Source: Amarolinea aalborgensis
Lineage (GTDB): Bacteria > Chloroflexota > Anaerolineae > SSC4 > Amarolineaceae
Direction of reading: 5' to 3'
Length of the DNA: 64,000 nucleotides
Assembly: GCF_900491745.1 (NCBI RefSeq)
Contig: NZ_UETR01000001.1
Location: 248,001-312,000 of the forward strand
Within the stretch, counting starts at the first letter, position 1, and each line of letters starts with the position of its first letter. Shown here piece after piece: positions 9,063 to 17,734 of the stretch. The notes beneath the pieces were generated by a model that saw nothing but the letters and a program-made list of their open reading frames with translations, did not search any database and was not told where the DNA came from. The position numbers were made by a program, and so were the translations under genes.

Positions 9063-9560
9063 CGCTGGTGGCCCGGATCAGCAGGCCGTAGTTGGGGCGT
9101 TGTCCGCTGACCCAACCCTCACCAGTGGGGTGACATCCATGCGATACCAGATGTGATCGGCCAGCAGAATGGCTGTCGCCGCGGGCGCTTGCGCTCGATC
9201 GCCGCCGGGCGTCTGCCAGGCCGCGCCGGGCCGCGCCTCGAGCCACGTCACTGCGGTTGGATCCCAAGCCGGGCCATTTCATACGCCGCGATGAAGAGCC
9301 TAGTGTTGGTGGAACGCTGGCGGACGTGCAACCAGCGTGGCTTTGGTCACGTCCGCCGGCCGCTCAGACTGGACAGATCGAAACGCAGGAGGACGGCCGA
9401 CTTGCCGCCAGCCTGCAACCGCAGCAGGGCATCCTCACCAAAGTTGGTTGTTGGCGATGACAGGCTGATGAACGTGTCGCTGCTGCCCTCGTAACCTGCG
9501 CGCCCCAACTGGAAAACACCGACGCTGGTGGGAATGGGCGTGGGCGTGTCCGTTGGCGTC
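9050..9560 (-). pseudogene. DNRLRE domain split over several frames
   Basis: Read on the minus strand, recognisable DNRLRE pieces appear in order but in changing frames. FQLGRAGYEGSSDTFISL...NFGEDALLRLQAG with LLRFDLSSL is in one frame (ending 9347). Next comes ADVTKATLVARPP, then TRLFIAAYEMAR, then WDPTAVTWLEARPGAAWQTPGG with ILLADHIWYRMDVTPLV, and finally GWVSGQRPNYGLLIRATSD with VRFDLASNE. At least four frame changes occur in about 300 nt while the protein-level match stays good. This fits sequencing or assembly indels, or very recent decay. Confidence 0.65.
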
Positions 9561-12405
9561 TCGGTTGCTGTCGGCGTAACCGTTGGCGTATCAGTTGGCG
9601 TTGGCGTATCAGTTGGCGTCGCCGTGTCGGTGGGCGTCGGCGTATGCGTTGGCGTATCGGTCGGCGTTGGCGTGTCGGTTGGCGTTGGCGTATCAGTGGG
9701 CGTCGGCGTGATCGTCGCCGTGTCCGTGGGCGTCGGCGTATTGGTTGCTGTTGGCGTCCGTTGTAGTGGGCGTCGGCGTCCAGGTGCGTAGGAGTCGCCG
9801 TCGGCGTGTTGGTTGGCGTCGGCGTCCACGTTGGTCGCGGTCGGCGTGTTCGTTGGCGTGGCGGTCGGCGTCGGCGTCCATGTTGGGTGACCGTTGGCGT
9901 CGGCGTCCAGGTGCGTGGGAGTCGCAGTCGGCGTGTTCGTTGGCGTGGCGGTCGGCGTGCTCGTTGGCGTGGCGGTCGGCGTCGGCGTCCAGGTGCGCGT
10001 AGAGTCGCCGTCGGCGTGTTGGTTAGCGTCGGCGTCCACGTTGGCGTCGCGGTCGGCGTCGGCGTTGGCGTGGCGGTCGGCGTCCATGTTGGGGTGACCG
10101 TTGGCGTCGGCGTCCAGGTGCGCGTGGGAGTCGCAGTCGGCGTGTTCGTTGGCGTGGCGGTCGGCGTCGGCGTCCAGGTGCGCGTGGCAGTCGGCGTAGG
10201 AGTCGCCGTCGGCGTCCATGTTGGAGTGGTCGTGGGCGTCCAGGTGCGCGTGGGGGTCGCCGTGGGCGTCCACGTCCAGGTCGGGGTGGCTGTTGGCGTG
10301 GGCGTCCAGGTGCGCGTGGGGGTCGCCGTCGGCGTATTGGTTGGCGTTGGCGTCCATGTTGGGGTGGCCGTTGGTGTGATGGTCACGGTCGGCGTGGGCG
10401 TATTCGTTGCCGTCGGCGTCCAGGTGCGCGTGGCCGTCGGCGCGGTTGTTGGCGTGCGCGTACGCGTCGGCGTGGGCGCTGTGGGCGTGTTGGTCAGCAC
10501 AGGCGGGACGATGACGACGGTAGGGGTAGCGGTCGGAGTAACGCCGACCGTGGTGACATTGCGCAGATCCAGCCACAGCATGTGCAGGATCGGTTTGGCG
10601 CCTGCGCCGGTGTATTCGATGAGGATGTCGGCCCCGCCGTCGAGCTGATTGCCGGCAAAAAGGGTCAACGGCGCCGAGGTGAACCAGCGCCAGGCGCCTG
10701 TAGCTTGCGTGCGTTGGCGATCCACCGTCAGCCGCTGGCGCGCGCCGGCGGCATCGGATGCATAGATGATGTCGAAATCGCTGGGGTCGTTGTCCACATA
10801 GGCCAGGCGCAGCGTCACGTTGCTTAGTTGGCGTCCGGCGTAGACCGTGTCCACGACATCGAATCCCAGGCGCGTGGACTGCATCTGCTTGGCATGGCGC
10901 GAGTAGATAGACGCGGGTGTCTGCCCCACGACCGCGGGGAATGGCAAACCGGCGGTGTTGCACGACGCGTCCCCGCAGAAAGCGCTGAGGTGAACCGGCG
11001 CGGGCGCCGCAGCCTGGACTTTGATGTAATGTTCGAAGTCGCCCGGCCAACCGGTGCAGAAACCCCCGCAGACACTGCCATTCAAGGGATACTCTGTTTC
11101 ACGCAAGACCACCCAAAGCTGGTCGTTCGTGGCCGCGGTTTTGCCGAGCTGGCGTTCGATCCAGTCGCCAAAATTGACCGGAAAGCCGGCATCGCCTGTT
11201 GCCGGATTGGGCGTCTGCACAGCATTGAGGCTAAGCGTGGGCGGGGGGATGCAGGTGTCGCTGCCGTCGGTTGGGCTGCAGAACCAGGGGTCTTGAACAT
11301 CCACGAAGTCGACGCGCGCCGTGAGCGCCAGCAGCCAGGACCAATAGCGCCATTGCAGCTCCGAGTTGTCGCCGCTGGGGAAACCCGTGACCGGCTCGAA
11401 CTTGACGGGCAAGATCTCGGCGTAGCGTTTGATCAACTCCAGGGAACCGCAGTCAATGCCGGTATAGCCGGAGCTGTTGCTATTTTCGACAAATGCGGGC
11501 ACATCGGGCTTCATGCCATTGAAACCGACGCCGATGTGGCGCGGGTTGTAGGAGAGCATCAGGTTGACCCAATCGCAGCGGCTTTTGTCGGTGGGCGCCG
11601 GCGCGAAGTTGAGGTAAACCGGCTTGTTGGGGAAGGCGGCGTGAAAGGCCTGAATGGCGTTGGTGACAAAACGGGTCATGTCCTGTTTCGTCACCGGGAA
11701 GTTATCGTCGTTGCCTAGTACATTACAATAATTGGCGCCGATCTGCGTCTCGTTGTCATAACCGCCGGCGATGATGACGCCGGCAATGCGAGGGTCGCCG
11801 TTCCACTGACGACCGGCATCCAGGACGAAGGTCCGATAAGCATCCAGGAAGCCGGGGTTGTTGAAGGCGGGCACGACTTGTCCGCGCGGCGCAAACGCGG
11901 TGGGCACAGCGAGAACGTAACCCCCTGGCCCGCTGTATTTGCAGACGCCTCCCTCGCCTTGTCTCCAGAAGACAGGCAGGGTCAGCCAAACCGGGCGCGG
12001 GATTCTGCGACCATCAGCCAGGGTGATCTGCTGCGCGGCAATCTGATTGACTTTGGCCTCGATGGCAGACCAGTTGAACACGCCCCCGGTAGCCGGGATT
12101 TGATCCCAGATGACATCAATGTGCGAGGCCAGGGCGGGAAAACTCGGCGGCAGCGGCGTTGTCGGCCGGTAGTCGTCCCGGCGCATCAGGACATAGTTGC
12201 CTGGCCCCCACACCGGCTTGGGGGCGAACGTCGGCGTGGGCGTCGGCGTGGGCGTCGGTATCTCACGCACTTTCGTTGGGGTGGGCGTGCGTGTGCGAGG
12301 CCCTGGAATGACCGGAATTTCCCAACGCACCAGGAAGTAAAGCACAAGACACAGAACGATCAAGATGAGGATCAGGATCGGTAGCCAGCGGCGTTGGTTC
12401 TGCAT
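9364..12405 (-). CDS. Membrane-anchored glycosidase-like protein with long Thr-Pro stalk (frame disturbed at 3' end)
   Basis: The protein starts MQNQRRWLPILILILIVLCLVLYFLVRW, an uncleaved N-terminal membrane anchor. A Thr-Pro linker leads to a barrel-like domain at residues about 65-500 (GNYVLMRRDDYRP, IPRPVWLTLPVFW, IAGVIIAGGYDNETQIG, VYLNFAPAP, VKFEPVTGFPSG). A beta-sandwich at about 500-640 (FDVVDTVYAGRQLSNVTLRLAYVD) ends with ILHMLWLDLRNVTT, then a stalk of Thr-Pro repeats. Within the stalk the frame drifts: TPT-type repeats change to RRRPPRQ and LDAD types and back, so the listed end (about 1013 codons) is not the true C-terminus. The continuation lies in the frame 9347-11050 and then in the gene piece ending at 7587. 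It resembles the 3119-7372 protein in plan. The function is probably polysaccharide binding or cleavage outside the membrane. Confidence 0.65.
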   Translation of the reverse strand: MQNQRRWLPILILILIVLCLVLYFLVRWEIPVIPGPRTRTPTPTKVREIPTPTPTPTPTFAPKPVWGPGNYVLMRRDDYRPTTPLPPSFPALASHIDVIWDQIPATGGVFNWSAIEAKVNQIAAQQITLADGRRIPRPVWLTLPVFWRQGEGGVCKYSGPGGYVLAVPTAFAPRGQVVPAFNNPGFLDAYRTFVLDAGRQWNGDPRIAGVIIAGGYDNETQIGANYCNVLGNDDNFPVTKQDMTRFVTNAIQAFHAAFPNKPVYLNFAPAPTDKSRCDWVNLMLSYNPRHIGVGFNGMKPDVPAFVENSNSSGYTGIDCGSLELIKRYAEILPVKFEPVTGFPSGDNSELQWRYWSWLLALTARVDFVDVQDPWFCSPTDGSDTCIPPPTLSLNAVQTPNPATGDAGFPVNFGDWIERQLGKTAATNDQLWVVLRETEYPLNGSVCGGFCTGWPGDFEHYIKVQAAAPAPVHLSAFCGDASCNTAGLPFPAVVGQTPASIYSRHAKQMQSTRLGFDVVDTVYAGRQLSNVTLRLAYVDNDPSDFDIIYASDAAGARQRLTVDRQRTQATGAWRWFTSAPLTLFAGNQLDGGADILIEYTGAGAKPILHMLWLDLRNVTTVGVTPTATPTVVIVPPVLTNTPTAPTPTRTRTPTTAPTATRTWTPTATNTPTPTVTITPTATPTWTPTPTNTPTATPTRTWTPTPTATPTWTWTPTATPTRTWTPTTTPTWTPTATPTPTATRTWTPTPTATPTNTPTATPTRTWTPTPTVTPTWTPTATPTPTPTATPTWTPTLTNTPTATLRAPGRRRRPPRQRARRPPRQRTRRLRLPRTWTPTPTVTQHGRRRRPPRQRTRRPRPTWTPTPTNTPTATPTHLDADAHYNGRQQQPIRRRPRTRRRSRRRPLIRQRQPTRQRRPIRQRIRRRPPTRRRQLIRQRQLIRQRLRRQQPRRQRTRPRPFPPASVFSSWGAQVTRAAATRSSACHRQQPTLVRMPCCGCRLAASRPSSCVSICPV
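9530..10480. repeat. Degenerate Thr-Pro coding minisatellite
   Basis: Nearly 1 kb is built from short GC-rich units (GTTGGCGT, GGCGTCCAGGTGCG, GTGGCGGTCGGC) with irregular multiples of 6 and 12 bp. It encodes a Thr-Pro/Trp-Thr-Pro stalk on the minus strand. Several one-base length changes within it shift the reading frame. Confidence 0.75.
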
Positions 12406-12433
12406 TGGGCGGTCCTCCTGGAGCGATTCGGCG

Positions 12434-13216
12434 TCAGTGTCTGTAGGCCACTGCCATCACCGTACCCATCACCTGGCGCAGCGGTGTTTCACGCAGGAAT
12501 GGCTCGACGTGCGCAAAAAAGGCGTCCGCAAACCAACGGGGAAACAGGGGGATGGAGATGTCACTGCTGAGCCACAGCCGGGCATTGGCTTGAAAGAGGC
12601 CCTGCCCGTGCAATCGTTGCACGGTCAGCCCGGCCTGGCGCAGAAAGCGGGTGAACTGGGGCACGGAATAGTGCCACATGTAGCGCGGCGTGGACGGTCG
12701 CTGCGCGAGGCCAAGCCTGCGATAGAGCGCGCCTGGCGCCTCGCCCAGCGCGTTGATGCGCCAGCGGTTGGTCATGCTCAGCATGACCGCGCCGCCGGGG
12801 CGGGTCACGCGCGCCATTTCGTCCACCAGGCGCTGCGGATGCGGCACGTGCATAATGGCTTCCATGCAGAGTACGGTGTCGAAAGCGGCGTCCGCGAAAG
12901 GCAGCTGCTCGGCGTCGGCCTGCACGAACTGGACACCTACGCCGTGTTCATCCGCAGCCTGCTGCGCCAGGGCCAGCATCTGCGGCGCAATATCCAGCGC
13001 GGTCACGTCCGCGCCCTGCGCGGCCAGGTTGACAGCAAAACGGCCCTTGCCGGTGCTGATGTCGAGCACACGCTGGCCGCGCCAATCCTGCTGCGCCAGC
13101 ACCCAGCGCAGTTGTTCGGCGAAATGCGGATAGAGCGGGTGGGTGGGATCTTCAGGAAACCACCAGCGCAGAACGGTATCGGCTTGACGAAAATAGGTCT
13201 TGGTTGCGTCGGTCAT
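12434..13216 (-). CDS. Class I SAM-dependent methyltransferase
   Basis: The 260-residue protein has the Rossmann methyltransferase motifs: motif I VLDISTGKGRFAVNLA (residues about 50-65), the acidic residue after strand 2 (ALDIAPQML), motif II/III FVQADAEQLPFADAAFDTVLC, and post-III VTRPGGAVMLSMTN. This order is that of UbiE/Coq5-like small-molecule methyltransferases. The C-terminal part (FTRFLRQAGLTVQRLHGQGLF) is the usual substrate cap, so the substrate cannot be named. It lies 29 bp upstream of the large surface gene on the same strand and downstream of thrC, with about 160 bp between; co-transcription with thrC is uncertain. Confidence 0.85.
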   Translation of the reverse strand: MTDATKTYFRQADTVLRWWFPEDPTHPLYPHFAEQLRWVLAQQDWRGQRVLDISTGKGRFAVNLAAQGADVTALDIAPQMLALAQQAADEHGVGVQFVQADAEQLPFADAAFDTVLCMEAIMHVPHPQRLVDEMARVTRPGGAVMLSMTNRWRINALGEAPGALYRRLGLAQRPSTPRYMWHYSVPQFTRFLRQAGLTVQRLHGQGLFQANARLWLSSDISIPLFPRWFADAFFAHVEPFLRETPLRQVMGTVMAVAYRH

Positions 13217-13265
13217 GGGCGTTGATTCGTTTCTTGGGTCGCGCGGGGGTAAGATGCGGGAGGCG

Positions 13266-13302
13266 GAGATGAGAGATCGGGGATTAGAGATCAGAGATCA
13301 AT
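13266..13302. repeat. Short AGAGATC-type repeat cluster
   Basis: Three or four copies of AGAGATC(A/G) lie between the methyltransferase and threonine synthase genes. It has no coding capacity; it may be a slippage-generated spacer. Confidence 0.45.
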
Positions 13303-13379
13303 CGAAGGGGATGAGCCTTCGTAAGGGAGATTATACATGCAGTGGGGCAAATCGGTAAACTGGCAAAACCGTGTGAAGA

Positions 13380-14702
13380 CTAGCCGATGCGCCGCGCAAT
13401 GACGTCTTTGACGACTTTGACGTCGGGCGGCAGGTAGACGGGCGGGTTGGCGGCCACGGCTTCCACTTCGGGTAGAGTGTCCTCATGATAGCCCATCTTG
13501 AACTGGGTGAATTTCAGGCCGTGCGCCGTGGAGATGACGACGACGCGTTCGTGGGGCTGAATCACGCCGCGTGCGACCAGCTTGAAGAGCGCGGCCAGGG
13601 CCACGCCGGTGTGGGGACAGGTGTACATGCCGGTGCGGTCCGCGCGCGCGGCAGCGTCGGCCAGCTCATGCTCCGTAGCTTGCTCCACGACGCCATCGAA
13701 CGCTTGCAGCGTCTTGACCGCCTTCTCGTAGCTGACCGGATTGCCGATCTGAATGGCCGAGGCCAGGGTCTGCTGCGCCTGCACGACCACCTTTTCCTGG
13801 AAACCGTTCTGCGCGCTCAGGTAGAGCGGGTTGGCCTTGGCCGCCTGCGCGGCCACCAACCTGGGCAGGCGATCAATCAGGCCCAGTTCTTTCATCATCA
13901 GCAGGCCATTGCCCACGGCGCTGATATTGCCCAGGTTGCCCACGGGGATGACGATCCAATCCGGCGCCGCCCAATCGAACTGCTGCACAATTTCGATGCC
14001 GACCGTCTTCTGACCTTCGATGCGCAGGGAGTTCATCGAGTTGGCCAGGTAGATCGTGTTGTCGCGCGTCACTTCTTGCACGACGCGCATGCAGCCGTCG
14101 AAATCAGTATCCAGCGCCAGCACCAGCGCACCGCTGGCGATCGGCTGGATCAACTGCGCCGCGCTGACCTTGCCTTGCGGCAGAAAAACGATGGTGGGAA
14201 TGCCGGCCGCGGCGCCGTACGCGGCCAGCGCGGCCGACGTGTCGCCGGTTGATGCACACGCCACGGCCCGAATCGGCTGCCCGCGAGCAATCATCTGCTT
14301 CACCACGCTGACCAGCACGGTCATGCCCAGGTCTTTGAACGAACCGGTATGGCTGTTGCCGCACATCTTGACCCACAGGTCTGGCAGGCCAATCTGCTTG
14401 CCCAGGCGCTCGGCCCAGAAGAGGTTGGAATTGCCCTCGAACAGGGAGACGACATTTTCGTCGGCCAGGTCGGGGATGATCCATTCGCGCTTGCCCCAGA
14501 CGCCAGAGCCATACGGCCACTGCGTGGTGCTGGCGCGGCGCTCGAAGAGCGACATCCAGCCCGCGGCGCTGCGCGCGCGCAGCGCGTCCATGTCGTGCGC
14601 CACCTCCAGCAGCCCGCCGCATGTGGGGCAGGTGTACATGACCTCATACAGAGAGTACTTCCCCGGGCAGCCCCGGAAGCATTGAAACCAGGCAGCGATC
14701 AT
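13380..14702 (-). CDS. thrC: Threonine synthase
   Basis: The 440-residue PLP enzyme would convert O-phosphohomoserine to threonine in the cytoplasm, the last step of threonine synthesis. An N-terminal zinc-ribbon-like segment (C.RGC...CPTCGG, residues 8-29) is typical of the longer bacterial and archaeal class. The PLP lysine lies in GSFKDLGM (residue about 122). ACASTGDTSAALAAY matches the serine/threonine-rich loop of fold-type II enzymes, and VPVGNLGN-like (IPVGNLGNISA) is the phosphate-binding glycine loop. The length is normal. The thymidine kinase gene ends 32 bp upstream on the same strand, suggesting co-transcription. Confidence 0.93.
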   Translation of the reverse strand: MIAAWFQCFRGCPGKYSLYEVMYTCPTCGGLLEVAHDMDALRARSAAGWMSLFERRASTTQWPYGSGVWGKREWIIPDLADENVVSLFEGNSNLFWAERLGKQIGLPDLWVKMCGNSHTGSFKDLGMTVLVSVVKQMIARGQPIRAVACASTGDTSAALAAYGAAAGIPTIVFLPQGKVSAAQLIQPIASGALVLALDTDFDGCMRVVQEVTRDNTIYLANSMNSLRIEGQKTVGIEIVQQFDWAAPDWIVIPVGNLGNISAVGNGLLMMKELGLIDRLPRLVAAQAAKANPLYLSAQNGFQEKVVVQAQQTLASAIQIGNPVSYEKAVKTLQAFDGVVEQATEHELADAAARADRTGMYTCPHTGVALAALFKLVARGVIQPHERVVVISTAHGLKFTQFKMGYHEDTLPEVEAVAANPPVYLPPDVKVVKDVIARRIG

Positions 14703-14734
14703 GTCAATCCCAACCCTTTCGATCTTAAAGCCGG

Positions 14735-15325
14735 TTAGCGGCCCGGTTTACCCGGCACCTGGTGGCAGTCGCGGCAGCGCGCCTCGTACACCTCGTTGGC
14801 GCCGACCATGATGACGGGATCATCGAAGTTGGCTGGCCGGCCGTCAATCAGGCGCTGGGTGCGCGAGGCTGGCGCGCCGCACTGCACGCAGATCGCATGC
14901 AGCTTATCCACCATTTCGGCCTGGGCCATCAGCAGCGGAATCGGGCCAAACGGTTCCGCCCGAAAATCGAGGTCGAGCCCGGCGCAGATAACCCGCAAAC
15001 CCTTGTCGGCCAGTTGACCGGCGATATCGGCCACCGTCCAGTCGAAGAACTGCACTTCATCAATCGCGACCAGGTTGGTGTCCGCCGCCAGGAAGTCCCA
15101 GATTTCATGCGGCGCGCTGATGGTGTGCGAGTCCCATTGCAACCCGCTGTGCGATGCCACGCGTGTGATCGAATAGCGGTTGTCAATCTGGGGTTTGAAC
15201 ACCTGAACCTTCTGCTTGGCAATCTGCGCGCGGCGCACACGTCGAATCAACTCCTCGGTTTTGCCGCTGAACATACTGCCGCAGATCAGTTCGACCCAAC
15301 CCCCTTTGGGCTGCATGAAGGGCAT
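14735..15325 (-). CDS. tdk: Thymidine kinase (type II)
   Basis: The 196-residue protein has the type II thymidine kinase features. The P-loop is GSMFSGKTEEL (residues 16-26). The DEVQFF motif at about 88-93 carries the Mg/catalytic carboxylates. AGLDLDFR and the C-terminal zinc site CVQC...C..C (CVQCG and ARCRDCH) complete it. It phosphorylates thymidine to dTMP in the salvage pathway. The start is supported by GGAGAG 6 nt upstream of ATG. It lies between rpmE and thrC on the same strand; a pairing of tdk with rpmE is common in bacteria. Confidence 0.95.
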   Translation of the reverse strand: MPFMQPKGGWVELICGSMFSGKTEELIRRVRRAQIAKQKVQVFKPQIDNRYSITRVASHSGLQWDSHTISAPHEIWDFLAADTNLVAIDEVQFFDWTVADIAGQLADKGLRVICAGLDLDFRAEPFGPIPLLMAQAEMVDKLHAICVQCGAPASRTQRLIDGRPANFDDPVIMVGANEVYEARCRDCHQVPGKPGR

Positions 15326-15364
15326 GGCTTCTCTCCGTTAGCGAATCGTATCATTCCAAAACAA

Positions 15365-15417
15365 AAGACGAAAGACGAAGAATCGTGTCAACCGATCCGT
15401 CTTTCGTCTTTCGTCTT
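15365..15417. repeat. Intergenic inverted repeat between rpmE and tdk
   Basis: The arms AAGACGAAAGACGAA (15365-15379) and TTCGTCTTTCGTCTT (15403-15417) are perfectly complementary over 15 bp with a 23-bp loop. Each arm itself contains a 7-bp direct repeat (AAGACGA). It lies upstream of tdk, downstream of rpmE. The function is unknown; weak transcription attenuation is possible. Confidence 0.7.
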
Positions 15418-15480
15418 GGTTCAATCAACCACCGTGATGCACAACGCACAGTCCTGGTTGGCCTGGCGTTGGCAACGATT

Positions 15481-15774
15481 CTAGGCGTCTCCGCGGCGCC
15501 TGGCGATGCGCGCCGCTTCCTGCTGCTGCTGGCGGACCACGCGCTGCGCTTCGATTTGCACGGCCTTCGTGGTCTTGGTCTCCAGGCGCTTCATGAAGCG
15601 CTCGACCTGCCCGCCGGTGTCTACGATGCGCTGCTCACCGGTAAAGAACGGGTGGCAGTTCGAGCACACATCGGTGCGAATGACCTTGCGGGTAGACCCG
15701 GTGGTCCAGGTGTTGCCGCACGCGCAGGTGACCTGCGCATCGTGATAGTACGTTGGATGAATTTTCTCGCGCAT
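15481..15774 (-). CDS. rpmE: 50S ribosomal protein L31 (bL31, zinc-binding form)
   Basis: The start MREKIHPTYY and the residues GSTRKVIRTDVCSNCHPFFTG are diagnostic of bL31. Cys17, Cys19, Cys37 and Cys40 form the zinc site of the C+ type. The body covers about 70 residues; the protein is longer than usual (97) because of a basic, Gln/Arg-rich C-terminal tail (RQQQQEAARIARRR) as seen in Chloroflexota and some Actinobacteria. It binds the large-subunit central protuberance and bridges to the small subunit. Confidence 0.95.
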   Translation of the reverse strand: MREKIHPTYYHDAQVTCACGNTWTTGSTRKVIRTDVCSNCHPFFTGEQRIVDTGGQVERFMKRLETKTTKAVQIEAQRVVRQQQQEAARIARRRGDA

Positions 15775-15915
15775 TGGGAAACCTCTTTTCTTCCAGCCCC
15801 TGACCGGTCATGGCTCCCAACCACGACCCAAAAGCGCTGGGAAATGTCTTTATGTGGCTGTCGTCTCGATCCCGGCTGCGCCTAAGACGCACCGGGGCGA
15901 TCAGCCCGATCGGCT

Positions 15916-16191
15916 CTACGCCGTTTTTTGCGCCGCCCGTTCGGTGTAAACGCTGACGCGCTTCTGATCCTTCGAATGAGGCTCGAATTTGACATAGCCA
16001 TCAATCAAGGCGAACAGCGTAAAATCACGGCCAACGCCGACATTGATTCCTGGTTTGACCGCCGTACCGTGCTGGCGAATAATGATCGAGCCGGCGTTCA
16101 CTTCCTGTCCATCGTAACGCTTGACGCCCAGGCGCTGCGCATTGCTGTCACGACCGTTGCGGCTGCTGCCACCACCCTTTTTATGTGCCAT
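15916..16191 (-). CDS. rpmA: 50S ribosomal protein L27 (bL27)
   Basis: The 91-residue protein begins AHKKGGGSSRNGRDSNAQRLGVK, the highly conserved bL27 N-terminus that reaches into the peptidyl transferase centre, with GSIIIRQHGTAVKPG.NVG.G.D.TLFAL following. There is no cleavable N-terminal extension of the kind found in Firmicutes. It follows rplU by 42 bp in the usual rplU-rpmA order. Confidence 0.97.
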   Translation of the reverse strand: MAHKKGGGSSRNGRDSNAQRLGVKRYDGQEVNAGSIIIRQHGTAVKPGINVGVGRDFTLFALIDGYVKFEPHSKDQKRVSVYTERAAQKTA

Positions 16192-16233
16192 GGTTCCTCC
16201 TACTCAACCCTCAACCCGTGATATCTACTGGTT

Positions 16234-16545
16234 CTACAGAATGATCTCATCTACGCGCAGCTGCGTGTACTTCTGGCGATGACCGGTCTTCTGGCGGATT
16301 CGCTTCTTGGGGCGATACATAAAGATAATCTCTTTGCGCCCCTTGACTTCCTTGATCGCAGTCGCCTTGACTCGCGCGCCCGCAACCACCGGCGTCCCGA
16401 CTTTGACCTCATCCCCATCGGCCACCAGGAGCACACGCTCCAGCTCAATGGCGTCCCCATCGGCCACTGGCAGCAGTTCGACTTCGATGACGTCGCCCGG
16501 CTTGACCTTGTACTGCTTGCCGCCTGTCTCAATGATCGCAAACAT
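16234..16545 (-). CDS. rplU: 50S ribosomal protein L21 (bL21)
   Basis: The 103-residue protein starts MFAIIETGGKQYKVKPGD and ends with the KKRIRQKTGHRQKYTQLRVDEI region that binds 23S rRNA. The length is normal. The start has a GGAGGAAA site. About 110 nt of leader separate it from the upstream terminator; I could not identify a specific L21 leader fold in it. Confidence 0.97.
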   Translation of the reverse strand: MFAIIETGGKQYKVKPGDVIEVELLPVADGDAIELERVLLVADGDEVKVGTPVVAGARVKATAIKEVKGRKEIIFMYRPKKRIRQKTGHRQKYTQLRVDEIIL

Positions 16546-16661
16546 AGCTTTTGATTTCCTCCATCGTTACGCGCCCAGCGCAGCGGCCAGGACTTTGTAC
16601 TGGCGCAACGACATCATGGATGCACCGCGTGGCGGTGATGTTGCTCAACCGATTTTTTGCC

Positions 16662-16692
16662 AAAAAAGGCGGCAGGCCACGTGCCTGCCGGC
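16662..16692 (-). terminator. Rho-independent terminator after the DUF2344 gene
   Basis: On the minus strand, CCGGCAGGC, loop ACGTG and GCCTGCCGC form a strong stem followed by six T. It lies about 45 bp past the stop of the DUF2344 gene and upstream of rplU, so rplU must have its own promoter in the following 110 nt. Confidence 0.8.
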
Positions 16693-16734
16693 TGATTGTC
16701 GTGGATTATAGCAGTCCGGCTGCAATGTGTCAAC

Positions 16735-17505
16735 TCAGTCGAAGCCGCCCCAACCGGTGCGCGTTTGGCGCGCGGCCAGGGGCGCCGCAGCTTCCTCCGC
16801 CTCCACGTCCGGCATGGGCGCCGCGCCCACATCTTCATCCTGGCTTATGCCTGATCCTGCGTAGGGCACGCTGGAGAAAATAAGTCCCGTGCGCTCAATG
16901 CGACGCGCACAGTCAGTCAGGCCCAAAACTGCCAGCAGTTCATCCGGCCGGCCGGTGGCGCCCGGCCGGCTGCTCAAGCGCGCGGCCAGGTGCACCCAAC
17001 CCTCGGCGTCCGTAGACTCCACGCGCAGGTCTTCGACCAACGGCCGCAGATCGTAGGTTTTGCCGTCGCGGCTGCGCTGCTTGCGCACCTGCGTCGCGGC
17101 CGTGAAACGCGCCACGGCCTGCGCGACATCCACATCGCCCTCAGGCAAAACCTGAATCTCATATTCCGCCGCCGCCATCAGGGCTTGCAGCGTCGGTTCG
17201 TGCAGATCCACCTCGTGCACATCGCTGATCGTGACGCCAGGCGGCAGCTTCGGTTCCAACTCCGCAGCAAACTGCGCAGGGGACACCGGTTCATTCAGCC
17301 ATAAGTCGGCCACTTCGGCGCGGCCGCTGCAGCCAACGGGCAGCGCGGAGGCAAACTGAATGCGCAGCTGCGGATTGAAGCCCTTCGTGTACGCCACCGG
17401 CAGCTGCGTACGCCGCAGTACCCGCTCCCACATGCGCGCCAGGTCGAGATGACCGATCCACTTCAGCGGCTCGCCCTTTGTGTAGGTAAATCGTATTCGC
17501 TGCAT
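16735..17505 (-). CDS. DUF2344 / TIGR03936 radical-SAM-linked protein
   Basis: The 256-residue protein has the family start RIRFTYTKGEPLKWIGHLDLARMWERVLRR, followed by AYTKGFNPQLRIQFASALPVG. These phrases are diagnostic of the TIGR03936 family, found next to, or fused with, a TIGR03960-type radical SAM protein. The biochemical role is not established. The partner radical SAM gene is not adjacent here. The linkage with rplU-rpmA is common in several phyla. Confidence 0.88.
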   Translation of the reverse strand: MQRIRFTYTKGEPLKWIGHLDLARMWERVLRRTQLPVAYTKGFNPQLRIQFASALPVGCSGRAEVADLWLNEPVSPAQFAAELEPKLPPGVTISDVHEVDLHEPTLQALMAAAEYEIQVLPEGDVDVAQAVARFTAATQVRKQRSRDGKTYDLRPLVEDLRVESTDAEGWVHLAARLSSRPGATGRPDELLAVLGLTDCARRIERTGLIFSSVPYAGSGISQDEDVGAAPMPDVEAEEAAAPLAARQTRTGWGGFD

Positions 17506-17686
17506 CGAAATCTACTCTCTGCGGCCCTTTTCATCCACGATGGCTTTTTGGCCCGCGGCCCGAACGAGTTTGGAACTCCATGCGTCATCCGCAAGCGCCC
17601 GATTGTACCACACCACCGAAATAGGCTAAAATACACCCGCAGCCTATGCATCTGGCCGCACAATCTCGATCCTTTGGCGCTTAGAA

Positions 17687-17728
17687 CTTTGCACTCTGCG
17701 CTTTGCACTCTGCGCTTTGCACTCTGTA
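17687..17728. repeat. 14-bp direct repeat, three copies
   Basis: CTTTGCACTCTGCG occurs at 17687 and 17701, and the third copy at 17715 differs in its last bases. It ends 7 bp before the start of the DUF3524 gene and replaces any normal ribosome site there. Confidence 0.8.
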
Positions 17729-17734
17729 CTATCC

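Noticed and set aside
8431..9156. Long plus-strand Val-Gly repeat frames opposite Thr-Pro stalks (also 9806-10648, 5860-6231 minus, 37039-37566 minus)
   Set aside because: These are the antisense of Thr-Pro coding repeats; they have no independent start context or folded domain.
15785..15915. Possible tRNA or structured RNA between rpmA and rpmE
   Set aside because: No cloverleaf could be formed and no T-arm consensus is present.
16546..16661. L21-leader riboregulator
   Set aside because: The leader length is suitable, but I could not match the known fold by eye; left unannotated.
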